From JBOGEB01 sp050743125 (GTDB taxonomy: Bacteria > Actinomycetota > Nitriliruptoria > Euzebyales > Egibacteraceae): a DNA stretch of 24,536 nt. Each line of letters opens with the position of its first letter. Position 1 is the first letter of the stretch. The translations under genes and the position numbers were made by a program. The stretch lies in the NCBI GenBank assembly GCA_050743125.1, contig JBOGEB010000051.1, positions 1 through 24,536 of the forward strand, in the 5' to 3' direction. The notes beneath the pieces were generated by a model. That model did not search any database. It was not told the DNA's origin and saw only the letters and a program-made list of their open reading frames with translations. Positions 8,245-15,175 of this stretch are shown here, piece after piece.

Positions 8245-8377
8245 CTTCGGGCCCGGCGAGCTGACCCGCGCCTACCGCATCCTCGCGACCGCCGACGTCA
8301 GACTGAAGAGTGGCGACCTTCCCGGCGAGCTCGTCCTGGAGCGTGCAGTCCTGGAGATCGCCACCTCCTCTGCTTGA
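7433..8377 (+). CDS. holA: DNA polymerase III delta subunit
   Basis: A 314-residue clamp-loader delta subunit, which opens the beta sliding clamp. It starts MPARPPMYLLTGPEELLLRR, the usual N-terminal strand and helix of HolA. It continues through the AAA+-like domain (about 8-140, with GTRRAVLVRGAQEL), domain II (about 145-210) and the C-terminal collar helices (about 215-314, ending LPGELVLERAVLEI). Length is normal. The start could be ATG 7433 or ATG 7451; ribosome sites are weak, and translation coupled to comEC is likely. comEC-holA is a standard actinobacterial gene order. Confidence 0.92.
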   Translation: MPARPPMYLLTGPEELLLRRAAERILDELRGDGDLEVVDVRAAELPDGRLPDLRTASLFGTRRAVLVRGAQELPAPVRAALQAELDGPPLETTVLLLATATGPIVGLAKRIKALGGRIDVVPPRDWEEAAWARLVADEFRAHGRTPDRGAVQAILGHAGLDVSAVAEKVAQVAVTAQGGTVTAAHVESVVVGHGSRGSFAVADAMCERDAARALQLLRGVLSSGDHPVMVLGALAYRLRSIVAVAARLDAKSVGLSISPGQARRLAALRRNFGPGELTRAYRILATADVRLKSGDLPGELVLERAVLEIATSSA

Positions 8378-8430
8378 CCCTCTCGTCACGGCGGCTGCCC
8401 TGCCAGCACGGTTCGGGACCCGCGCTCGAG

Positions 8431-8630
8431 GGGGACTTGGAGTTCTCTGCATACCAGCGCGCCGCCCGTGAGACGAGCCAGCTTCGGTTGGGCGGCCCGC
8501 AGAGCGCGCCATCGCTTTCATGCTTGGCCTGGCCAGCGAGACCGGCTCGATCCTCAACCTGTACAAGAGGTACCTGGGCGACGGCATCCACCTGGCACTT
8601 GGTGCACGAGTGACTTCGACTTTCGCCTGA
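8431..8630 (+). pseudogene. Decayed MazG-like pyrophosphohydrolase remnant
   Basis: Two consecutive frames give pieces of a MazG/NTP-pyrophosphohydrolase N-terminus. One frame (8431-8480) reads DLEFSAYQRAARETSQ, the first helix. The next frame (about 8508-8600) reads FMLGLASETGSILNLYKRYL then GDGIHL, the LGLxxExGEL helix. The EELGD metal-binding helix is missing and the frame ends at TGA 8628-8630. A frameshift near 8505 and the truncation make it non-functional. The identification rests on these two motifs only. The following 100 bases contain a protein-like stretch (CELYPGRNAYNAWLAYGQG, ending 8731) that I cannot assign. Confidence 0.45.
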
Positions 8631-8754
8631 CCTGGCTGTCGAGCCGCACTCTCGTCATATGCGAGCTGTATCCTGGCCGTAACGCCTACAATGCGTGGCT
8701 CGCCTACGGCCAAGGCCAGACGCGAGGATGACACCCTGAATCCGAGGAGGCGTC

Positions 8755-9270
8755 ATAGCCGTTCCCACGGCTCATCCCCTGGACCCGGCCCAATCAGGGT
8801 TAGATGATGCGGCGCTTGAGCTGTTGGGCTGGCGGCTTATCGCGTCCCTGGCGACCCTCAACAAGGACGGCTCCATCCATCTGGTCCCCGTCTGGTACCT
8901 GTTCGAGGACGGGCGGTTCTTCATGGAGACGTCTTCGGCGACCCGCAAGGCCCGGAACGTCCAGGCGCGACCGCAGGCGACGGTCACTGTGGAGGCGCGC
9001 AACCACGGGTCGTGGGTCTCGGCTTCGGGCGTCGCCGAAATCATTCGTGGCGAGCAGGCCAGCAAGATCAACGCTCGGCTCCGCGACCGTTACCTGACAG
9101 CGGCGGGCAGCCAGACCGTTGGGCCGGTCTTCGCTGACCTCGATGACGTGACAATCGCTGTCACCCCGCAGTCTTGGCGCTCGTGGAACGGCGCCTCACT
9201 GATGGACGCCATCACCCAACGGGGCATCGCCCCCCAAGACCCCAACGAGTGGTTCCTCCCGCTGGATTGA
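8755..9270 (+). CDS. PPOX-family (F420/FMN split-barrel) oxidoreductase
   Basis: A protein of about 171 residues if read from 8755. It contains a split-barrel flavin/F420-binding fold with LIASLATLNKDGSIHLVPVWYLFEDGRFFME split across the first strands, TRKARNVQARPQATVTVEA and VSASGVAEII. It resembles the pyridoxamine 5'-phosphate oxidase-like F420-dependent enzymes common in actinobacteria; the substrate is unknown. The start is odd. A strong CGAGGAGG site (8743-8750) is followed four bases later by ATA 8755, and the in-frame text AVPTAHPLDPAQSGLDDAALELLG looks like the usual N-terminal helix. The first canonical start, TTG 8824, would cut this helix. The stop lies inside an 18-base tandem duplication. 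Confidence 0.75.
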   Translation: MAVPTAHPLDPAQSGLDDAALELLGWRLIASLATLNKDGSIHLVPVWYLFEDGRFFMETSSATRKARNVQARPQATVTVEARNHGSWVSASGVAEIIRGEQASKINARLRDRYLTAAGSQTVGPVFADLDDVTIAVTPQSWRSWNGASLMDAITQRGIAPQDPNEWFLPLD

Positions 9271-9297
9271 CCCACCTGCCTGGATTGACCCACCTGC
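9262..9297 (+). repeat. 18-bp tandem duplication over a stop codon
   Basis: CTGGATTGACCCACCTGC occurs twice with no gap (9262-9279 and 9280-9297). The first copy contains the TGA of the PPOX gene (9268-9270). The duplication leaves the protein unchanged and is probably recent. Confidence 0.85.
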
Positions 9298-9303
9298 GAG
9301 GGC

Positions 9304-9332
9304 CAGACCCTCTGATCAGAGGGGGTGGTCTG
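9304..9332. terminator. Bidirectional terminator hairpin
   Basis: CCCTCTGATCAGAGGG (9308-9323) is a perfect 16-base palindrome, extended outward by CAGACC and GGTCTG. It lies between the convergent PPOX (plus) and lactonase-like (minus) genes, as a shared terminator should. Confidence 0.6.
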
Positions 9333-9400
9333 CGGTGTCCGTACACGAAAAGAATCTCGGCGACGCTCCGCTTAGCTCACACACAAATTCTGATGACCGC

Positions 9401-10468
9401 TTAATAGGCGGTAAGGCCCTCGGAACCCCCGGGGAGACCGCCAACCACACCGACGGGGGTAAGACTCCCGTCCGACCCGATCCGGAAACCCTCGACAGTA
9501 CCGGGACCCTCTACAAGGGTATACAGGAACTGGCCCGCAGCCACAGCCATGTCGACGGGGAAAGCGCCTGTGGTAGCTGTGCGGCCGTCCGCGTCCAATA
9601 AGCTCAGCGTCCCGTTGTCACCGATTGCATAGCCGGAGATTGCGGCACTTCCGCTGTTCGACACATATGTGTAGCTCGGGTCGACTTTGTCGTTGACTAC
9701 TGCCCAGCAAGCCCCTATCTGATTTGTCGAGACAGATTCGCTGATTACGTCGAGCTTGCCATTTTCGTTAATGCGATACGAGGAGGTTGCGCCGGCCGGA
9801 GTGCTGAACATGGCCTCAGAGACGATCAGCAGGTCGTTGCGCGCAATGACGAAGCCGAACGGGCTCTCGCCGTTGGAGGAGTTTGGCATTGGCGGGCCAG
9901 CGAGCCCCCCTTCGTCAACGGCGAAGGTAGCGATCGTCGCGGTGACCTTCTCCGTCACCACGAGCAGGTTGCCGTCGGGAGTGAACCCCACCTGGGCGGA
10001 GGCTCCGCTGATACCACCGCTCAGCGTCTGGGTGGAGCCGTCCAGTGGGGTCAGCTTCCCCTCCGTGTCGAGGGTGAACCCGGTGATGGTCCCCGCTCCG
10101 GAGTTCAGCACGTAGAGCAGGTTCGAATGGAGGGCCAGGCTGACCGGCTGCCGGCCGCCCGACGCCACGATGTCGACGAGGGTCAGCCGATCCTGATCGA
10201 CGGCCAGGACAGAGATCTCATCGCTCAGCGCGTTGACGGCGAACAGGAACCGGTTGTCCGCGCTCAAGATCAGGGAGTCCTGCGAACCCAACGGGTCCAC
10301 AAGGCCCGGCCTGCCGTTGCCGAATCCTCCGGTGAGAAACGTCCCGGCCATGGTGAGGGTGCCATCGGCGGCACGGTTGAAGGCGGTCACGGCGTTACCC
10401 GTGACCTGGTTGGTCAGCGCGTAGACCGCGCCCGCTCCGCTCTCCGCGTACGACGAGGAGGCACTCAT
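9401..10468 (-). CDS. Lactonase-family beta-propeller protein
   Basis: A 355-residue protein made of repeated WD-like blades of about 45-50 residues. Each blade carries a pattern such as ...YALTNQVTGNAVTAFNRA, FAVNALSDEISVLAV, YVLNSGAGTITGFTL, VVTEKVTATIATFAV or YVSNSGSAAISGYAI. This is the seven-bladed YncE / 6-phosphogluconolactonase-like fold (Lactonase, PF10282 type). No signal peptide is visible, so it is probably cytoplasmic. Substrate and reaction cannot be told. ATG 10468 has AAAGGAG six bases upstream. It is divergent from the SARP regulator across a 357-base gap and convergent with the PPOX gene. Confidence 0.85.
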   Translation of the reverse strand: MSASSSYAESGAGAVYALTNQVTGNAVTAFNRAADGTLTMAGTFLTGGFGNGRPGLVDPLGSQDSLILSADNRFLFAVNALSDEISVLAVDQDRLTLVDIVASGGRQPVSLALHSNLLYVLNSGAGTITGFTLDTEGKLTPLDGSTQTLSGGISGASAQVGFTPDGNLLVVTEKVTATIATFAVDEGGLAGPPMPNSSNGESPFGFVIARNDLLIVSEAMFSTPAGATSSYRINENGKLDVISESVSTNQIGACWAVVNDKVDPSYTYVSNSGSAAISGYAIGDNGTLSLLDADGRTATTGAFPVDMAVAAGQFLYTLVEGPGTVEGFRIGSDGSLTPVGVVGGLPGGSEGLTAY

Positions 10469-10825
10469 CCGCTGCTCCTTTGATCGTGGTGATGTCTCGT
10501 CAGTGAGGATGAGCAGGCACGGTGCTTCGCTGATACGTGTGATGTCTGGAGCGAGCGGTGTGGGGGCGTGTTGGGCGGGCCCAGGGTGAGCGGGTTGTGC
10601 CCGACGCAGACCTCAGATCCGGCACTCTGCTGAGCGCATCGCCGTCGGCGACCGACACCGGCATACCACCCACACCGCCTAATCTGACGGTGCAGGACTA
10701 GTCCTCAACGAAGGACATCAGGGAAATCCCTGAGTACGTGTACCGCGATACGAATCCTCTACCTATGAGTAGCTGATGGGCTGAGGGTGCAGCACAGCCA
10801 TAGAGCGAGGACTGGCGAGTATCTG
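10469..10825. promoter_or_regulatory. Divergent promoter region with two palindromes
   Basis: This region separates the lactonase-like gene (minus) from the SARP regulator (plus). It contains GGACTAGTCC (10695-10704, perfect) and TCAGGGAAATCCCTGA (10718-10733, 7-base arms around AA), with centres 26 bases apart, 90-130 bases before the regulator start. They look like operator sites, possibly for response-regulator dimers; GGACTAGTCC resembles the core of DosR-type boxes. No gene was found in the gap. Confidence 0.45.
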
Positions 10826-13800
10826 ATGCAAAAAGTTTATGACTCCACGAGCCTCATGGACTTCCGGATACTCGGTCCGCTGGAGGTCTGGGACAGAGAG
10901 CGGCTGGTGTTGATCACCGCCGCTAAACAGCGTGCTGTCCTGGCGGCGCTCTTGCTCCGTGCCAACCAGGTCCTTCCCACCGAGTCGGTCATCGACCAAG
11001 TTTGGGGCTCAGAACCGCCGAGCACCGCCAGAGTCACCGTGCAGAACTATATTCGGAGGTTACGGCTTCTGCTCACCCCGTCTCCGGCCGGTCTCCATGC
11101 ATCCGACCATGGGATCATCACTCGACCCCCCGGTTACCTACTCCGCGTCCCGGAGGACGGACTTGATCTGCTGCGTTTCGAGCGCATCGTCGCCGAGGCG
11201 CGCGCTCTGCTTGACCAGGACGCGCGCAGCGCAGCCAACCGGTTGCGCGACGGGCTCGCCCTGTGGCGCGGGCCGGCCCTGTCGGACGTCGATTCCGAGC
11301 CGCTGCGGCAAACTGAAGCGCCCCGGCTGGAGGAGCTGTGGTTGGCGGCGCAAGAGGATCTGATCGAGGCCGAGTTGCGCAGCGGACGGCATGCCGAGAC
11401 TATTGGCGCCCTTCGGACGCTCGTCACCCAATATCCGTTGCGGGAGCGGCTGTGGGGTCAGCTCATGCTGGCGCTCTACCGCTGCGACCGCCAGGCCGAA
11501 GCGCTCGCCTGCTACCAGGACGGACGGCGGATTCTCATCGAGCAAGCAGGTGTGGAGCCGGGCGCCGCGCTGCAGCGCCTCCAGCACGCCATCCTCGCCG
11601 GTGACGCTTCGCTCACACCACCGAGTCCGCAGCCGTCGATCGTCGTGTCCACCGAGTCGCGGCCAGGCGCACCGACCAACTCCCATGCCGAGGGGCACTG
11701 CCTGCCTCCTCATGACTCCGAGGCGGTTGTCGCCACCGGCAACCTGCCTGCCGAGATGACGAGCTTCGTCGGCCGGAGCCGCGAGGTAGCCGAGGTCGAG
11801 CGGCTGTTGTCCGTGTCTCGAGTGGTGACGTTGACTGGAGTGGCCGGGGTCGGCAAGACGCGGCTGGCGCTGCGGGTCGCCGCCAAGGTGCAGCCGGCGT
11901 TTGACGGCTGCGTGTGGCAGGTGGACCTGGGCACCTTGCGGCATCCGGAGGCGGTTGTCCACGCAGTCGCGAGCGCATTGGGCGTTCCCGAGCATGCGGG
12001 GCGGTCTGGAGTCGATGTCCTTTCCGAGCATCTGGCAGACCGACGGCTGCTGCTCGTGCTGGACAATTGTGAGCACATGATTGACGCCTGCGCCGACCTG
12101 ACCAAGACGCTGTTGCGTGCCGCTCCTGGACTGTGGGTCCTGGCCACCAGCCGGCAGCCGCTCGATGTGCCTGGGGAGCACACCCTCGTGGTGCCCCCGC
12201 TGTCGGTCCCCGATCCGCAGCGCCCGCTGGCGGCCTGCGATGTCATCCGTGACGAAGCCGTGGTTCTGTTCGCCGAGCGGGCGTCTGCCGCCGTGCCTGG
12301 GTTCACGATCACGCCGCAAAACCAGGCGGCGGTGGCCCGGCTGTGCCACCGGCTGGACGGCATCCCGCTCGCCATCGAGTTCGCAGCGGTCCGCCTGGGT
12401 TGCCTCTCGGTCGACCAGATCACCGAGCGGCTGGCCGACCGCTATCGGCTGCTCCGTGCTCGCGGCCGTACGGCGCCGCCCCGCCACCAGACGTTGCGCG
12501 CCGCCGTCGCCTGGAGCTATGAGCTGTGCTCGCCGGCGGAGCAGCTTGCATGGGCGCGGGCTTCGATCTTCGCCGGAGCGTTCGACCTGGAGGCGGCCGA
12601 GAACGTCTGCTCCGGGGACGGCCTCGACCAGGAGGCGATCCTCGAGGTCGTGGCCGGGCTGGTCGACAGGTCCATCCTTCTGCGGGAGGAGGAAGCCGGC
12701 ATGGTGCGGTACCGCCTGCTGGAGACGCTTCGCGATTACGGAGCCGAACGGCTGGCTGAGCTCGGCCAGACCGAGACGTTACGTCAGCGGCACCGGGACT
12801 GGTACCTGCACATCGCTGAGCAAGCGGAGGTGACGCCCTGCGCTGATCAGATCGACCGTTTCGTGCGTCTACAACGCGAGCATCTCAACCTGCGGGCCGC
12901 GCTGGACTGCTCGCTCACCGCTTCTGGCCAGGCGCGGGACGGGCTGCGGATAGCCTCCACCCTATGGACGTTGTGGATCCCCCGTGGACTCCTCAGCGAA
13001 GGGCGGTCTTGGCTGGACCGAGCACTCACGCTCGACCAGCGGCCCAGCACGGATCGGGCCAAAGCGTTGTGGGTCAACGCCGCCCTTACCGTACTTCAAG
13101 GTGACCTCGCCGCAGCGGCCCCGCTGCTGGAGCAGGGGTTCGCGGTGGCACGTCAGCTCGGCGACGCCAGCGCCCTCGCCTATCTCACCCAGGTGGCAGG
13201 TGTCGCCGCGTTGTCGGCGGGTGACCCGCCGTGCGCCCGCGTCCTTCTTCAGGAGGCCGCCGCCCGACACCGCGACGCAGGCGACCTGGACTCCATGTCG
13301 ATCATGAACCTTGCGCACCTGGGCCTTACGTACTGCATGCTTGGCGACCCCGACCGCGCCATCGCCTTGTGCGAGGAAGCTCGCAAGCTGAGCAAAGTCC
13401 ACGCGGAACGTTGGGCGCTGTCCGACACCCTGTGGGTGCTTGGCCTTGCCTTGTGGCTCCACGGCGACACACCCAGCGCCATTGCCGAGACACGACAGTG
13501 CCTGCGCGTCAAGCACGCCTTCAACGACCGCCTCGGCAGCGCTACGGCTGTCGAATTGCTCGCCTGGTTCACCGGTCGAGAAGACAGGCCTGAACGCGCG
13601 GCACGGCTGCTCGGAGCAGCCCAGACGATGTGGCGAGCTCTCGGCAGGCCGCCGCTGTTGACCTCGACGCGGTTCGCCGCGCTCCACCGAGAGTGCACGG
13701 CACGAACCCGCCAGAAACTCGGTGAGGGCTCGTACACCGCCGCCCTCAGCAAAGGCGCGCAACTCGATCTCGACCAGGTGATCCGCTACGCCCTGGACGA

Positions 13801-13954
13801 GCAGGCTCAGCAGGCGCCAGCTTTGAAGGCTCCGCTGGGACGAGTGCATCCCGCCGCCGTCCTTCGAAGACGATCGGGGCTTCGAGCATCTGGGGCTGTG
13901 GCGGGTTGGGAGCGGGAGCGAACCAGGGGACGCCGCCCTGTCTGTCGGGCTTGA
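10826..13954 (+). CDS. SARP/AfsR-type transcriptional regulator
   Basis: About 1,040 residues. In order: an OmpR-type winged helix (about 10-100, FRILGPLEVWDRERLV and TVQNYIRRLR), a BTAD domain (about 105-255), a linker, an NB-ARC STAND ATPase with Walker A GVAGVGKTRL near residue 338 and Walker B LLLVLDNCEH near 407, then helical repeat (TPR-like) regions to about residue 995. It is the architecture of AfsR-like pathway regulators, which bind 11-bp-spaced direct repeats near -35 and recruit RNA polymerase. The start is ATG 10826 or 10856; the latter directly precedes the domain. The last 45 residues (after about 13815) are Arg/Gly-rich and overlap a minus-strand frame, so they may be a readthrough tail. 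It is the likely activator of the cluster downstream. Confidence 0.88.
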   Translation: MQKVYDSTSLMDFRILGPLEVWDRERLVLITAAKQRAVLAALLLRANQVLPTESVIDQVWGSEPPSTARVTVQNYIRRLRLLLTPSPAGLHASDHGIITRPPGYLLRVPEDGLDLLRFERIVAEARALLDQDARSAANRLRDGLALWRGPALSDVDSEPLRQTEAPRLEELWLAAQEDLIEAELRSGRHAETIGALRTLVTQYPLRERLWGQLMLALYRCDRQAEALACYQDGRRILIEQAGVEPGAALQRLQHAILAGDASLTPPSPQPSIVVSTESRPGAPTNSHAEGHCLPPHDSEAVVATGNLPAEMTSFVGRSREVAEVERLLSVSRVVTLTGVAGVGKTRLALRVAAKVQPAFDGCVWQVDLGTLRHPEAVVHAVASALGVPEHAGRSGVDVLSEHLADRRLLLVLDNCEHMIDACADLTKTLLRAAPGLWVLATSRQPLDVPGEHTLVVPPLSVPDPQRPLAACDVIRDEAVVLFAERASAAVPGFTITPQNQAAVARLCHRLDGIPLAIEFAAVRLGCLSVDQITERLADRYRLLRARGRTAPPRHQTLRAAVAWSYELCSPAEQLAWARASIFAGAFDLEAAENVCSGDGLDQEAILEVVAGLVDRSILLREEEAGMVRYRLLETLRDYGAERLAELGQTETLRQRHRDWYLHIAEQAEVTPCADQIDRFVRLQREHLNLRAALDCSLTASGQARDGLRIASTLWTLWIPRGLLSEGRSWLDRALTLDQRPSTDRAKALWVNAALTVLQGDLAAAAPLLEQGFAVARQLGDASALAYLTQVAGVAALSAGDPPCARVLLQEAAARHRDAGDLDSMSIMNLAHLGLTYCMLGDPDRAIALCEEARKLSKVHAERWALSDTLWVLGLALWLHGDTPSAIAETRQCLRVKHAFNDRLGSATAVELLAWFTGREDRPERAARLLGAAQTMWRALGRPPLLTSTRFAALHRECTARTRQKLGEGSYTAALSKGAQLDLDQVIRYALDEQAQQAPALKAPLGRVHPAAVLRRRSGLRASGAVAGWERERTRGRRPVCRA

Positions 13955-14093
13955 CTTTCCAGCGCTTGGGCAGCTGCTCGAGCCCTGGGATGTACCGGGC
14001 ATGTACCCGCAGAAGATCGTCGGGATCGATGCGGAGCCCCTCTGGAGAGGGGAAATTCTTGTAACGCGCCGTGAGCCGTACTGAGGAAAACAC
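13746..14093 (-). CDS. Small unrecognised protein or gene remnant
   Basis: A 115-codon frame from GTG 14093. Residues about 8-80 look truly coded (ARYKNFPSPEGLRIDPDDLL, IPGLEQLPKRW, GGVPWFAPAPNPPQPQ), with GC-rich third positions. The C-terminal third overlaps the SARP gene end on the other strand and is low-complexity. No ribosome site was seen and the upstream frame is open back to 14129, so the 5' end may be missing. It follows the UbiX-like gene by 57 bases on the same strand. A very weak likeness to the small third subunit of UbiX/UbiD-type hydroxyarylate decarboxylases (Arg-rich turn, then Pro-x-x-(F/L)-(R/K)-I-D-P) was noticed but is not enough to name it. Confidence 0.4.
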   Translation of the reverse strand: MFSSVRLTARYKNFPSPEGLRIDPDDLLRVHARYIPGLEQLPKRWKVKPDRQGGVPWFAPAPNPPQPQMLEAPIVFEGRRRDALVPAEPSKLAPAEPARPGRSGSPGRDRVARLC

Positions 14094-14150
14094 CTCGGCG
14101 CGGTGCGTCTCGCAGCCCGGGAAGGATCAGCTACAGCGTCAGCTGCATGC

Positions 14151-14924
14151 CTATGACGACCGCTCCGGCCATAACCTCGCAGTTCCGGCGGATGACGTGG
14201 ACGGGACGCGCTTCTTGCGGGTCTGCGCCAAAGGAGAAACAGCGGGTGAGGGTTCCGCCTCCAGCGGCGCCGCCACCTCTTCTGCGACAGCCTGTAGCCG
14301 TGCGGTCCCCTGGCCACAAGGGGGGCCGGCGTGCCGCTGAGCCACGATCGTGTCGCGCTCGCGAGCGGGCGGTCCGGTCCATCGCTGGGCTTGTGGCAGC
14401 TCCAAGCCGAACTGATCGAGGACGCGCGCAGCGATATGTGTGACGATGTCGTCGATCGTCTCCGGGCGGTTGTAGAAGGCCGGCACGGGAGGGGCGATCA
14501 CCGTCCCCATACGGCACAGCGTCAGCATGTTCTCCAGGTGGATCTCGGAGAACGGCGTCTCGCGCGGGACGAGCACGAGTCGACGTCGCTCCTTCAGCGT
14601 GACGTCTGCCGCCCGAGGGATGAGGCCCTCGCCAAAGCCGATGCGGATGGCGGCCAGCGTTTTCATGCTGCACGGCGCGACGATCATGCCGTCGGTCGGG
14701 AACGAGCCACTGGAGATGGGCGCGGCCTGGTCGCCGTGCCCGTACACCCGGTCGGCGAGGGCACACACCTCGGCCGCTGACAGATCGGTCTCCATCTCCA
14801 ACGTCGCCCGTCCCCAACGGCTGAGCACCAGATGGGTTTCCACCCCCTGGACGCGCAGGGCTTGCAGGATCCTCACCCCGATGATCGAGCCGGTAGCGCC
14901 AGTGATGCCGAGGATCAATCTCAC
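14151..14924 (-). CDS. ubiX-like: UbiX-like flavin prenyltransferase
   Basis: UbiX enzymes prenylate FMN with dimethylallyl phosphate to make prenyl-FMN, the cofactor of UbiD decarboxylases. Visible motifs are the N-terminal ILGITGATGSIIGVRIL flavin loop, SGSF and APCSMKTLAAIRIGFGEGLI (Ser/Met region), RRRLVLVPRETPFSEIHLENM (phosphate site) and a DQFGLELPQAQRW end near residue 195. A GTG start at 14924 with GGAGGG seven bases upstream fits. About 60 extra C-terminal residues after the normal end are Pro/Ala/Arg-rich and probably come from loss of the original stop. The gene is divergent from the cluster operon, whose last gene is ubiD; the pair presumably works together. Confidence 0.9.
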   Translation of the reverse strand: MRLILGITGATGSIIGVRILQALRVQGVETHLVLSRWGRATLEMETDLSAAEVCALADRVYGHGDQAAPISSGSFPTDGMIVAPCSMKTLAAIRIGFGEGLIPRAADVTLKERRRLVLVPRETPFSEIHLENMLTLCRMGTVIAPPVPAFYNRPETIDDIVTHIAARVLDQFGLELPQAQRWTGPPARERDTIVAQRHAGPPCGQGTARLQAVAEEVAAPLEAEPSPAVSPLAQTRKKRVPSTSSAGTARLWPERSS

Positions 14925-15175
14925 GTCGCATCCCTCCGATCGTTCGGATACCCAAACCTCGCACCGGGCGATGCGTGCCAGCGGCCTGCGTCGCCTAAGT
15001 CATTAGCCTCGCGATCAATCCGACTCCCTGCTGCTCATGCAAGGATGACGCTAACGGGACGCTAATGTCGTACTAGTAGCTCTCATCAATCGCGCTAGTG
15101 CTCTGCGCTAGAGTTTTTCACATGAATGCTGTCCCGCGACGCACTGTTGACTCTCTAGACCTCGAAGGAGCCGCG
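14925..15175. promoter_or_regulatory. Divergent control region of the cluster, SARP-type repeats
   Basis: This is the only long non-coding gap between the UbiX-like gene (minus) and the operon (plus). GACGCTAA occurs at 15047-15054 and again at 15058-15065, an exact 11-base period, the spacing that SARP regulators use. A TACTAG (15071-15076) follows six bases later as a possible -10 element. A second pair, GCGCTAGTG (15092-15100) and GCGCTAGAG (15105-15113), has a 13-base period. The SARP gene at 10826-13954 is the natural candidate to bind here. Confidence 0.5.

Noticed and set aside
12962..14317. 451-codon minus-strand frame over the SARP gene end
   Set aside because: Runs antisense to a conserved regulator and through the UbiX region in the wrong frame; composition is not protein-like.
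14131..14964. 277-codon minus-strand frame starting at the ATG inside GGAGGGATG
   Set aside because: The frame one base over (GTG 14924) carries all UbiX motifs; this one carries none.
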